Virus record (IMG/VR): IMGVR_UViG_3300042691_041718
Span: 1-64,000 of that record
DNA from: a virus
Direction: 5' to 3' (one strand)
Length of the DNA stretch: 64,000 nt
Of the stretch, positions 42,479 to 49,943 are shown one piece after another. A program made the translations under genes and the position numbers. How positions within the stretch are numbered: position 1 is the first letter of the stretch; every line of letters starts with the position of its first letter. The notes under the pieces are model-generated. The model searched no databases and was not told the origin of the DNA. It saw only the letters and a program-made list of their open reading frames with translations.

Positions 42479-43816
42479 ATGGACTATATAAGAGACTATA
42501 AATCATTTGTAAAATCTGTTAGAAAACAGGTTCCAATTATTGAAAAGCAGATATTTAATGACTTCTCAAATTCGATATGGGAAATGAGTTTAAGATCATC
42601 TATATTCACTAACGAAGAAAAATTATTCATTAAAGAGAATTTAATAAGTCATAAAATTGATTTATTGAAAGAAGAATTTGGAATTAAAGATTTCTTTAAA
42701 ACAGTTTATGATAATGGTAAAAAGGTTGGTGGTAAAATGTTTTCTACTATAAAAGAAAAACTTTTAAAGATTAAAGAAGGTATGAAGTCTTTAATATCAG
42801 GTGTTGTAAAGTTTTTTGAAGCAATTATAAAAGTTCTTTTAAATATTAGTCAAAACAATGTTAAGAACATAACAACTCAATTCAAACAACCAATTGACAA
42901 GAAAATAGTTGAGTTGATAACTCAGAAGAAAATAGACAAAGAAGAATTAAAAAGTGATTTATCAAACATTAAACAAACAACTGACTTTTTAAAAACAAAG
43001 TTTGTTTCATCATTCAATAAAAAAATTGAAACGGTAGATGATAAAGTTATCTCAGATGCTGAAGCTGAAGTTTCAAATATAGAAGATGAATTAAAATTAG
43101 AATCATTTGATATTCTTAAAAGTTTTTACTCAATAAATGAGGATTTTAAAGTAGGTGATAAAGTTTCTTATACAAGGGATAATGGTGAAACTGCTGAGAA
43201 AGAAATTTTTAAAATTGATGGTGATACTATAACTTTCAAAGATAAAGACGGAAATGAGTTTACTAAAAATGTTGGTGATGTTAAGGCTGTTAAAAGTGTT
43301 TCTGATAAAGTTTTAGATGCTAAAGATTGGTTTATGAAATGGTTTTTAGATATGAAACAAACCTCACCACCAGAGGAAGGAAAAACTAAATGGTGGATGA
43401 AATTAGTATTGAAAGTTATTCTTTTGTTATTAGCGCCTATGAAAGCTTTAATCTCAACTTCTATAAATTTAATATCTAAAAATGCAGCAAAAGGTCTTTC
43501 AAATTTTGTAAAAGCATTAGGTGGTCCGGGTGTGTTTGAATTCGCAGCATTAAACGCTGTTATATTAGGTATTCCTAATTTAATTGATTCACCAAGTAAA
43601 GTTATATTTACTCAGTTTGGAGTTTCTCAATTAGAGGAACCTTGGAATTTGGTATTTAAGTTATTCTCTAAGTTAATAGTAGATATTTCTGGAATGGATT
43701 CTGTTATTAAGATATTTGGTTTGATTTGTTTACTATTAGTTTTAGAAGGATTGATTTCATCTTACTTCAAAAAAGAAGGTGTTGAAATTAATTTAGAGAA
43801 GAAACCACAGAGTTAG
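42479..43816 (+). CDS. Hypothetical membrane-associated protein (445 aa)
   Basis: Helical N-terminal half with amphipathic stretches, then a KOW/SH3-like insert (FKVGDKVSYTRDNGETAEKE) and a C-terminal half with at least three hydrophobic helices (LVLKVILLLLAPMKALI, FEFAALNAVILGIPNLI, IFGLICLLLVLEGLIS). Size and layout suggest a virion membrane-penetrating or internal protein; no family recognised. Confidence 0.65.
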   Translation: MDYIRDYKSFVKSVRKQVPIIEKQIFNDFSNSIWEMSLRSSIFTNEEKLFIKENLISHKIDLLKEEFGIKDFFKTVYDNGKKVGGKMFSTIKEKLLKIKEGMKSLISGVVKFFEAIIKVLLNISQNNVKNITTQFKQPIDKKIVELITQKKIDKEELKSDLSNIKQTTDFLKTKFVSSFNKKIETVDDKVISDAEAEVSNIEDELKLESFDILKSFYSINEDFKVGDKVSYTRDNGETAEKEIFKIDGDTITFKDKDGNEFTKNVGDVKAVKSVSDKVLDAKDWFMKWFLDMKQTSPPEEGKTKWWMKLVLKVILLLLAPMKALISTSINLISKNAAKGLSNFVKALGGPGVFEFAALNAVILGIPNLIDSPSKVIFTQFGVSQLEEPWNLVFKLFSKLIVDISGMDSVIKIFGLICLLLVLEGLISSYFKKEGVEINLEKKPQS

Positions 43817-44085
43817 TCTATGGATTTCAATAAATCTTCTAGTCTTTTATCTCTCAAGTAAGGTATAAAATCTTTTTTTGTGAATTTATGATGTCCTTTT
43901 ATTTCCATTTTTATATTAGGATCTTTTCGACTTGTTAAGTTAAAATAGTAAACAGTCTCAACAACATCATTTAAAATAGCAATTTTATTTATTTTAAGAT
44001 CCTTGACATCTAAATATGGATTTTCAGATGATGATTTTTTATAACATAATTCGTGTATATACTGTTCAATAATTTCCTTGTTCAT
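43813..44085 (-). CDS. Hypothetical protein (90 aa)
   Basis: Unrecognised. Ends LRDKRLEDLLKSID, one of the recurring RDxKLNxLL-type tails. One-base overlap with the upstream gene. Confidence 0.7.
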   Translation of the reverse strand: MNKEIIEQYIHELCYKKSSSENPYLDVKDLKINKIAILNDVVETVYYFNLTSRKDPNIKMEIKGHHKFTKKDFIPYLRDKRLEDLLKSID

Positions 44086-44447
44086 TATTTAACTCCATAA
44101 ATTTTCTCTCTAACAATAGAGTTTAAAATCTCTTCGATTTCTTTAGTAAGTTCAACTTCTTCACCATCAATTTCTAAAGATAAGATATCAAAACTATCAT
44201 CTTCAATAACAGCTGAATAAGAAGCTGGTGTCCAGTAGTCTCCAGGACAACCTGTAATATAACCGGAAATATTTTGTTCGAATTTAATATCAACACAGAT
44301 ATCATCTTCATTATCTAAGTAGATATAACCCTCTTCAGAAACATACGTTGTATCTTCATCAATATAATCAGAAAAATCTTTAGATGGAATAAATTGTCCT
44401 TCTACGTATTTTAATTTTGAAATGTCGATGTTGTTGATAGTTGTCAT
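44085..44447 (-). CDS. Hypothetical acidic protein (120 aa)
   Basis: Very acidic, beta-rich (YLDNEDDICVDIKFEQNISG). Family unknown. TATATTTG promoter 20 nt upstream. Confidence 0.7.
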   Translation of the reverse strand: MTTINNIDISKLKYVEGQFIPSKDFSDYIDEDTTYVSEEGYIYLDNEDDICVDIKFEQNISGYITGCPGDYWTPASYSAVIEDDSFDILSLEIDGEEVELTKEIEEILNSIVREKIYGVK

Positions 44448-44467
44448 ATGTCTTATTATTTATATAA

Positions 44468-44475
44468 CAAATATA
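44468..44475 (-). promoter_or_regulatory. TATATTTG box
   Basis: Minus-strand box driving 44447-43813. Confidence 0.5.
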
Positions 44476-44530
44476 AGGCATAAGTTTAACTCCACCAAAT
44501 AATGATGGAGTTATTTTTAGTATTTTTTTA

Positions 44531-44878
44531 CTACCCGGCTATTTTCTTAATCTCACCAAAGACTGATTTCCTCGGAACTCTTTGTTTTTCTTGAGGTACT
44601 GGATTATTTTGAATTACACCTACTGGTCCTGATGTACCCATATTACCAGATTTTCCTGAAATTCCGGTACCCCAATCAACTTTCGACCCAACCGCAGTAA
44701 CAATTGGTTTGGTATGTAATTCAACCAACTTATTCCAAATATCATTGAAACTATCCTGGTTTATACCAGCCTGCCTCAAATATTCAAATACCGGGACTTT
44801 TCCAATTTGTTCTAATGATTTACCAGATGCTGTAACAGCATCTGATAATTCTTGTATTGCTTTTTTAACAGTTATCAT
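44531..44878 (-). CDS. Hypothetical protein (115 aa)
   Basis: Helical N-terminus and a Gly-rich C-terminal part (GTGISGKSGNMGTSGPVG). Next to the kinase gene in the same orientation; family unknown. Confidence 0.65.
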   Translation of the reverse strand: MITVKKAIQELSDAVTASGKSLEQIGKVPVFEYLRQAGINQDSFNDIWNKLVELHTKPIVTAVGSKVDWGTGISGKSGNMGTSGPVGVIQNNPVPQEKQRVPRKSVFGEIKKIAG

Positions 44879-44880
44879 AA

Positions 44881-45348
44881 TTATTTTAATACAGTTATTT
44901 TATCAAATCCTTCTTCTTTGGTTGGTGATTGATAAGAGTTAAGCATAGTTCTTAAAACTGCTAATGGTATTGATTTGTTTTCGTTAACAGTTCTTATTTT
45001 ATTTCTTCTATCATATTCTTCGTTTGATAAAACGGGGAATACAACTGCTTCTTTGTAGAAGTCAGTGAAATATTTAAGAGTTGATCTTCTTCTTTTAGAA
45101 GTCATGTTAGTCATATCTATGATAACATCTTCGTTTGATTTAGAAGCATCTAATAAGCGTTCGTCTAATATTCGATTAACTTCTTTTTGATTAACTTCAT
45201 TAAAAGCTTTATTATAATCGTTAGATCCATGTACTTCTAAAACTATATCATCTCTAGATATAACTTTAGTGTTTGGGTAGTTTTCTCTTACCCAAGTTGA
45301 TTTACCTGACATTGGTACTCCAATCAATATAAATATTTTAGCTTTCAT
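44881..45348 (-). CDS. PNK-type 5'-polynucleotide kinase domain
   Basis: 155 aa from MKAKIFILIG; the longer reading starts inside the upstream gene, and the promoter box lies just before this ATG. P-loop GVPMSGKSTW, then ISRDD, DMTNMTSKRRRS and the lid arginines in RRNKIRTVNENKSIPLAVLR, parallel to the T4 PseT kinase half. The phosphatase half is absent; a separate HAD phosphatase is at 58973. Confidence 0.85.
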   Translation of the reverse strand: MKAKIFILIGVPMSGKSTWVRENYPNTKVISRDDIVLEVHGSNDYNKAFNEVNQKEVNRILDERLLDASKSNEDVIIDMTNMTSKRRRSTLKYFTDFYKEAVVFPVLSNEEYDRRNKIRTVNENKSIPLAVLRTMLNSYQSPTKEEGFDKITVLK

Positions 45349-45352
45349 AATA

Positions 45353-45360
45353 CAAATATA
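45353..45360 (-). promoter_or_regulatory. TATATTTG box, 4 nt before ATG
   Basis: TATT separates it from the kinase ATG at 45348; it fixes the kinase start. Confidence 0.5.
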
Positions 45361-45364
45361 ATAA

Positions 45365-46135
45365 TTATTTTTTAGCAATCAAAAGTTTAACTCTGTTATT
45401 TCCGGTTGATAAACAACGATGGTATCCATCAATCAATCTATAATTATCTCCTTTTTTAATGGCAACACCTCTTATTAACTTAGTTAATACCGTGTTATAA
45501 TTTTTATCATCATAGAAATATCCTCTGTATTTTACAGATCCTTTCTCAATCTCTTTTTTACATTTTTTTACATGATGTTCACTACCAAAAATAATTTTAT
45601 CCAAATCAACAATTTCTAATGACCATTCACTTTCTTTTAATTCAGGTAGAATTTTATTATATTCTAATTTTAAGAGATACTCAACTCGTTCACCTAAAGG
45701 TTCAATTGAAAGAGCTTTAATTATCTCTGAGTTTAATTCATCACAGATATTTTGTTTAAGTAAAATATCTTCGATTTCTTGACCATAATATCCACCACAA
45801 ATATCAACATCCCAAGAATTCGGATCATATACTTTCCATTTTCTAAGAATACGATCTATCATATAAAGATCCATATCTTTTCCATAACCATTTAGCAAAA
45901 GATCTAACTTAACATTTCTCTTTATTGATAAATCATTATCACCATCATTGATAGTATCATAAATAATATTTGATATACGAGTAATATCAACATCTGTGAT
46001 ATAAACATCTGTTATCATACCACAACGACATATACCTTCATCATGGCATCCATTATTCTCACAATCATATGTGACATTGTGATCTTCACTAACACCATTA
46101 TAATAGAAGTTAATATCTCTTAAATTAAATATCAT
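45365..46135 (-). CDS. ParB/Srx-like C-terminal domain protein (256 aa)
   Basis: N-terminal half unknown, Cys-rich (CENNGCHDEGICRCGM). The C-terminus IRGVAIKKGDNYRLIDGYHRCLS has the ParB-type DGxHR phosphoryl-binding motif, known in CTPases and sulfiredoxins. Overlaps its neighbour by 11 nt. Confidence 0.65.
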   Translation of the reverse strand: MIFNLRDINFYYNGVSEDHNVTYDCENNGCHDEGICRCGMITDVYITDVDITRISNIIYDTINDGDNDLSIKRNVKLDLLLNGYGKDMDLYMIDRILRKWKVYDPNSWDVDICGGYYGQEIEDILLKQNICDELNSEIIKALSIEPLGERVEYLLKLEYNKILPELKESEWSLEIVDLDKIIFGSEHHVKKCKKEIEKGSVKYRGYFYDDKNYNTVLTKLIRGVAIKKGDNYRLIDGYHRCLSTGNNRVKLLIAKK

Positions 46136-46436
46136 CTTTTTTTCTCACTTTATAGAATTTACCACCAATGTTTTTTACAACATAGACTTTATTACTTTTA
46201 ATTTTTTGCCAAATCTCTTTTATCTCACCACCTTTTAAATCATGCCAACCACTATTTACAACTTCATCTAAAGCATATGGGTACCAAGCATTAATTCTAT
46301 TAATTTTTTTCTTAGTGGTTAATACTGGTTCATCAAGATATAAAAATTTAACACTAGGATCTAATCCTAATTTAGTTTCATAATCTTTATAAAGTCTTTT
46401 AATGTTTGCTACTAAGTGAGCCTTTAAAAAATTCAT
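46125..46436 (-). CDS. Hypothetical protein (103 aa)
   Basis: Basic protein with FLYLDEPVLTTKKK and a C-terminal VYVVKNIGGKFYKVRKK; family unknown. Between the cREC gene and the ParB-like gene with overlaps on both sides. Confidence 0.7.
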   Translation of the reverse strand: MNFLKAHLVANIKRLYKDYETKLGLDPSVKFLYLDEPVLTTKKKINRINAWYPYALDEVVNSGWHDLKGGEIKEIWQKIKSNKVYVVKNIGGKFYKVRKKDDI

Positions 46437-46810
46437 AGTAAATGTTTTTTAGCGTTATTTAAATAACTTTCAATATTTACTTTACCAACAGTATTAGCCG
46501 AATGTACAACAAAATCTGGTAATGATTTTTTGTTATCAAAACACCAATCAACTAACCATTTTGCTGCCTCATATCCAGTTTTTTCTTTATAATCATTATA
46601 GTTAACGTCACTAACATAGTGTTCGTCAGCTAAATCATGATCGAAAGAAATAAAGTCTGGTAATCCAAACTTTTGGATATAATTACAGAACTCCCAAAAG
46701 TTTCTAACGATAGTCCAGTCGTTAGCCCAATAAAATTGGTTTAAATTATCTGGAACAAATCCGATAGAGTCTTTTGGTATTCTTAAATCGTCTAAGTATA
46801 ATTTTTTCAT
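46433..46810 (-). CDS. cREC receiver-like protein, copy 2
   Basis: 125 aa. LYLDDLRIP, WTIVRNFWEF, GLPDFISFDHDLAD, AKWLVDWCF and VHSANTVGK match copy 1 at 13349 in every conserved block, including Asp pairs and the HSAN end. It lies two genes upstream of the PNK-type kinase, supporting an RNA-repair connection. Confidence 0.75.
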   Translation of the reverse strand: MKKLYLDDLRIPKDSIGFVPDNLNQFYWANDWTIVRNFWEFCNYIQKFGLPDFISFDHDLADEHYVSDVNYNDYKEKTGYEAAKWLVDWCFDNKKSLPDFVVHSANTVGKVNIESYLNNAKKHLL

Positions 46811-46977
46811 TAGTCTAAATAAATATCATAGTATTCAGTTGCACAGAAATCTAATAAAACAGCTTGTGACATATAATGTTCATATAAGTCTAAATTATCA
46901 GTTTCTAATTGTGTGATTAAGAAGTTAGCGTAAATTTGAAGAACAGGTCTTAATGCTTTAATAAAAAGTGATTTCAT
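46810..46977 (-). CDS. Hypothetical small helical protein (55 aa)
   Basis: MKSLFIKALRPVLQIYANFL...; amphipathic helix then acidic tail. Stop overlaps the cREC start by one base. Promoter TATATTTG upstream. Confidence 0.6.
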   Translation of the reverse strand: MKSLFIKALRPVLQIYANFLITQLETDNLDLYEHYMSQAVLLDFCATEYYDIYLD

Positions 46978-47001
46978 AATATTTTTTTTTAGAGTTATTT
47001 A

Positions 47002-47009
47002 CAAATATA
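47002..47009 (-). promoter_or_regulatory. TATATTTG box
   Basis: Drives the 46977-44881 run, 24 nt before the ATG. Confidence 0.5.
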
Positions 47010-47011
47010 CA

Positions 47012-47464
47012 TTAAACTTTATAATTATCCAAAAACTTTATTTCTAATTTAGTTAGATTTTCAATACCAATTTGATTTATTCTATCTAAAATAGTATCTA
47101 TGTCTAAATTTTGATTTATCCATTCTTCTAACTTCATTTTAAAGGTATTGAATCGATGTCTATTTAAAGGATTTATATAATCTTTTAAATGTTCTTGAAT
47201 GTCTAGTCCATTTAAAAGATCCTTAGTTATATTTTTTAATTTAAAACGAATAAAATTTTCATCAAGTATTTTAGCATATCTATCTAAATCTTCTTTAGTT
47301 ATTATCAAAAATAAATTAAATTGTTCTAATTTATCATTAAATTCAAAATAACCATCTGGTAAAATATTTGCAATTGTTTCTTTTTCGTGCTCAGATAATT
47401 TTGAGTACTCATTGTTCAATTCATATGAATTTTGTGTAAATATCATTTTAAATACTTGATACAT
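47012..47464 (-). CDS. Hypothetical protein (150 aa)
   Basis: Helical, Asn/Leu-rich; family unknown. A TATATATA box lies four bases before the ATG. Confidence 0.7.
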   Translation of the reverse strand: MYQVFKMIFTQNSYELNNEYSKLSEHEKETIANILPDGYFEFNDKLEQFNLFLIITKEDLDRYAKILDENFIRFKLKNITKDLLNGLDIQEHLKDYINPLNRHRFNTFKMKLEEWINQNLDIDTILDRINQIGIENLTKLEIKFLDNYKV

Positions 47465-47468
47465 AAGC

Positions 47469-47476
47469 TATATATA
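47469..47476 (-). promoter_or_regulatory. TATATATA box, 4 nt before ATG
   Basis: GCTT separates the box from the ATG at 47464. Confidence 0.45.
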
Positions 47477-47501
47477 AAAACATGTAACATCATGATATAA
47501 A

Positions 47502-47753
47502 TTAATCTAATAATTTATTAATTTTATCATCTCTTTCTTGTCTTTTTTCGTATAATTCTATTTCTTTTATGTTAAGTCTATACCACATTTTAAAATCTGA
47601 TATGTAATAAACAAATTCATCCTCACCAGAGGAATCGTCTTTGTAACAAGTTGATCCAAACATGAATTCTTGAAAGCTTTTGTAAAACTCTCTAGGAATT
47701 TCTGATTCTCTTACATCGTATTTGTTATTGTATATTTCAGTTAGTGTTCTCAT
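47502..47753 (-). CDS. Hypothetical protein (83 aa), RDxKxNxLL tail
   Basis: Unknown body; ends ERDDKINKLLD. First of three adjacent genes with the same type of C-terminus. Overlaps upstream neighbour by 17 nt. Confidence 0.7.
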   Translation of the reverse strand: MRTLTEIYNNKYDVRESEIPREFYKSFQEFMFGSTCYKDDSSGEDEFVYYISDFKMWYRLNIKEIELYEKRQERDDKINKLLD

Positions 47754-48081
47754 TGTCTAAAATTTCGTTTAGTTTTCTATCTCTATCTTCTTGTGTTGTT
47801 ACATTTAATCCACTTTCCCATTTAGATTTATAATCTAAAATGAATTTTTTACCAACTTCAATTTCATTTACTTTTAACCCATATCTTTTAATATCATCAA
47901 AAGTTGGTTTTGTATTTCCATAGGTACATATTTCAGCCGTTAATGATATTTCATTGTTTTTAGAAATATAAGATATAACAAAATATTCCCAAGTTACTTT
48001 TTTGGTATCAAAAATACCATAAACTCCTAATTTATTATGATCTTTTATATCAGAATCATAAAGAACTCTACCTTTTATCAT
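47737..48081 (-). CDS. Hypothetical protein (114 aa), RDxKxNxLL tail
   Basis: Beta-rich body (TWEYFVISYISKNNEISLTA); ends DRDRKLNEILDNENTN. 4-nt overlap with the next gene upstream. Confidence 0.7.
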   Translation of the reverse strand: MIKGRVLYDSDIKDHNKLGVYGIFDTKKVTWEYFVISYISKNNEISLTAEICTYGNTKPTFDDIKRYGLKVNEIEVGKKFILDYKSKWESGLNVTTQEDRDRKLNEILDNENTN

Positions 48082-48356
48082 TTTAATAAATCGTTTAGTT
48101 TGTTGTCTCTAATAATTGATTTTAAAAAATCATCTGGATCACCTTTGTACTCTACTCTATATTGAATAGTTGAATTTATGTTTATTGTAATTATAGGGTT
48201 AATATCTTTAAACTTCAAAGTATCGATTGAATCGTAACTTTCTATAATAACACTATCAACAAATTCAACGTATCTAGGAAATTCATCTTGTTGACTTTTT
48301 ATATTTTCTCTTGAAATTGAAACTATATTATCTTTGTTTGTTTTTAGATAAATCAT
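48078..48356 (-). CDS. Hypothetical protein (92 aa), RDxKxNxLL tail
   Basis: Beta-rich (PIITININSTIQYRVEYKG); ends IRDNKLNDLLK. The start overlaps the UVR-type peptide gene by 29 nt. Confidence 0.7.
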   Translation of the reverse strand: MIYLKTNKDNIVSISRENIKSQQDEFPRYVEFVDSVIIESYDSIDTLKFKDINPIITININSTIQYRVEYKGDPDDFLKSIIRDNKLNDLLK

Positions 48357-48501
48357 CTTCCAAAATTTTCTTTTTTTTATCGTAAAAAATAGTTAATTCA
48401 TCAATCCATCTTTTTACGATAGCAGCTCTTTCGTAATCCTCCTTCTCTAATAATTCTTGAAGCCTTCTTTCAAGAAAAATTATATCCCCATTCTTAGCCA
48501 T
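48328..48501 (-). CDS. UVR-motif small protein (57 aa)
   Basis: LERRLQELLEKEDYERAAIVKRWIDEL fits the UVR helix-turn-helix motif known from UvrB/UvrC, ClpC and McsA. Heads the four-gene run and could be a partner of the phage ClpC-like unfoldase. Confidence 0.6.
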   Translation of the reverse strand: MAKNGDIIFLERRLQELLEKEDYERAAIVKRWIDELTIFYDKKKKILEDDLSKNKQR

Positions 48502-48541
48502 ATAAAAACTTTTGTTTATATATATTATAGTATTAAAAAGT

Positions 48542-48572
48542 GAAAAAGACTGATTTTTAGATCAGTCTTTTT
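48542..48572 (-). terminator. Terminator of peptidase gene
   Basis: GAAAAAGACTGAT/ATCAGTCTTTTTC stem after the stop at 48585. Confidence 0.75.
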
Positions 48573-48584
48573 CATTAGTTATTA

Positions 48585-49820
48585 TTAGAAAGAGTCACAG
48601 TAACCACCCCAAGCTCCCCAATCATATTCATCATCAGTTTTACTTGGTAAGTTTCCACCAGGAGTAACTGTTGCTTCACCTAAATCATCACCATTTGAGT
48701 AGTCTAATTCAGGTAAGTACTCTAACAAGTCGTTACGTGTACAATCTGTTTTGTGGTTCAATTTGTAGTAAACTGTTAATTTGAAACCATCCCATTCAGT
48801 ATCAATATACTCAATATCCAATGATACAAGTAAATCTTCAATTAAGTTTTGCTCATAAGAGATACGCTCTTTACATAAATCAACTGACACAACTTTCTTA
48901 GATAAAGATTCAATCTCTACTTTAGACAAGTAGTTGTATTTTCTATCGTGGAACCAAACATTTTCTGTTTTAACTTTACTCACACTTGTAGAATTCCAAG
49001 AAGATGTGTAACTTCTACCATATCCATAACCGTAATCATCATCCCAGTAAGATCCGTAGCTTTTGTATGATTTATATTCTGTAACAGAAGGGTCACGTTT
49101 AACTGGAAGTTCAGCCCAATTTACTTTTAAACAAGCTTCAGCTAATTTTGTTAAGTGATCAATATCTTGTCTTTCGGAAAAAGTGTGTTCACTATAATAA
49201 CCAACTGAAATGTTTGTACACTCTGGATAGATTGAGATAAATTGTACAGAGTCAGTTAAAACACCAGTATCGTCATTTTTATAATCAAATGTTGATTCAA
49301 CTTCATTGAATTGTTTAGAAAGAGCTTCACCGAATTCTTCTGAACAACAACGTCTAGAAGTTTGGTGTGTGATAATTGAAGAAGTACCACGTCTATCAAA
49401 AGAAACAACTTTGTTAATACCTTCAATTTTTTCTTTCTTTTGAACTTCAGCAACTTTCTTAGAACCGATACAACCAACTTCTTCACCTAAGAAAAAGTAG
49501 TAAAGACCTGGGATGTTGTTTTTAATCATATACAACATAATAGTCACACCAGCTTTATCATCAGCACCTAAGATAGAAGTACCATCTGTTTTGATTATGT
49601 TTTCTTCAATAACGTGTTTTACTGGAGATAAAGCGGAAGTAGCAGTATCTAAGTGTGATGTAAACATCACGTCACTCTCACCTATCTTAATAAAGAGGTT
49701 ACCGAATTCATCAGTTTGTAAACCATCAACAGTAGAATGTAGAATTGGAAACAATTGTTCTTCTGTACCATTTGGATATGTTCTTGATGTTAATTCTAAA
49801 AATTTCTCTTTGATATTCAT
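48585..49820 (-). CDS. M20/M28-like zinc peptidase
   Basis: 411 aa. Metal-site motifs in order: TSHLDTA, LGADDKAGV, FLGEEVGCIGS and, further on, SFDRRG. These fit co-catalytic zinc aminopeptidases such as PepT-type M20. A Tyr/Ser/Gly-rich insert (about YKSYGSYWDDDYGYGYG) and an acidic C-terminal extension follow the core and are unusual. Might recycle peptides or process virion proteins. Confidence 0.82.
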   Translation of the reverse strand: MNIKEKFLELTSRTYPNGTEEQLFPILHSTVDGLQTDEFGNLFIKIGESDVMFTSHLDTATSALSPVKHVIEENIIKTDGTSILGADDKAGVTIMLYMIKNNIPGLYYFFLGEEVGCIGSKKVAEVQKKEKIEGINKVVSFDRRGTSSIITHQTSRRCCSEEFGEALSKQFNEVESTFDYKNDDTGVLTDSVQFISIYPECTNISVGYYSEHTFSERQDIDHLTKLAEACLKVNWAELPVKRDPSVTEYKSYKSYGSYWDDDYGYGYGRSYTSSWNSTSVSKVKTENVWFHDRKYNYLSKVEIESLSKKVVSVDLCKERISYEQNLIEDLLVSLDIEYIDTEWDGFKLTVYYKLNHKTDCTRNDLLEYLPELDYSNGDDLGEATVTPGGNLPSKTDDEYDWGAWGGYCDSF

Positions 49821-49851
49821 CGCTCTTTTTTTTAGTTTCTTATTTATAATA

Positions 49852-49859
49852 CAAATATA
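49852..49859 (-). promoter_or_regulatory. TATATTTG box
   Basis: 31 nt before the peptidase ATG. Confidence 0.5.
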
Positions 49860-49928
49860 GATATTATTTATTTATCCACAAAATTATTTAGAATTATTTT
49901 AAATAAAAAATTTAAGTAAGTTTTATAA

Positions 49929-49939
49929 TTTAATATATA
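49929..49939 (+). promoter_or_regulatory. TTTAATATATA box, 4 nt before ATG
   Basis: TGTT then ATG at 49944, in front of a large structural gene; supports a late promoter role. Confidence 0.55.
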
Positions 49940-49943
49940 TGTT

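Noticed and set aside
42479-43816. Tag at the start of the 445-aa protein (MDYIRDYKSF)
   Set aside because: Lys2 and the Glu cleavage site are missing. It was left out of the tagged set, although an extremely diverged tag is possible.
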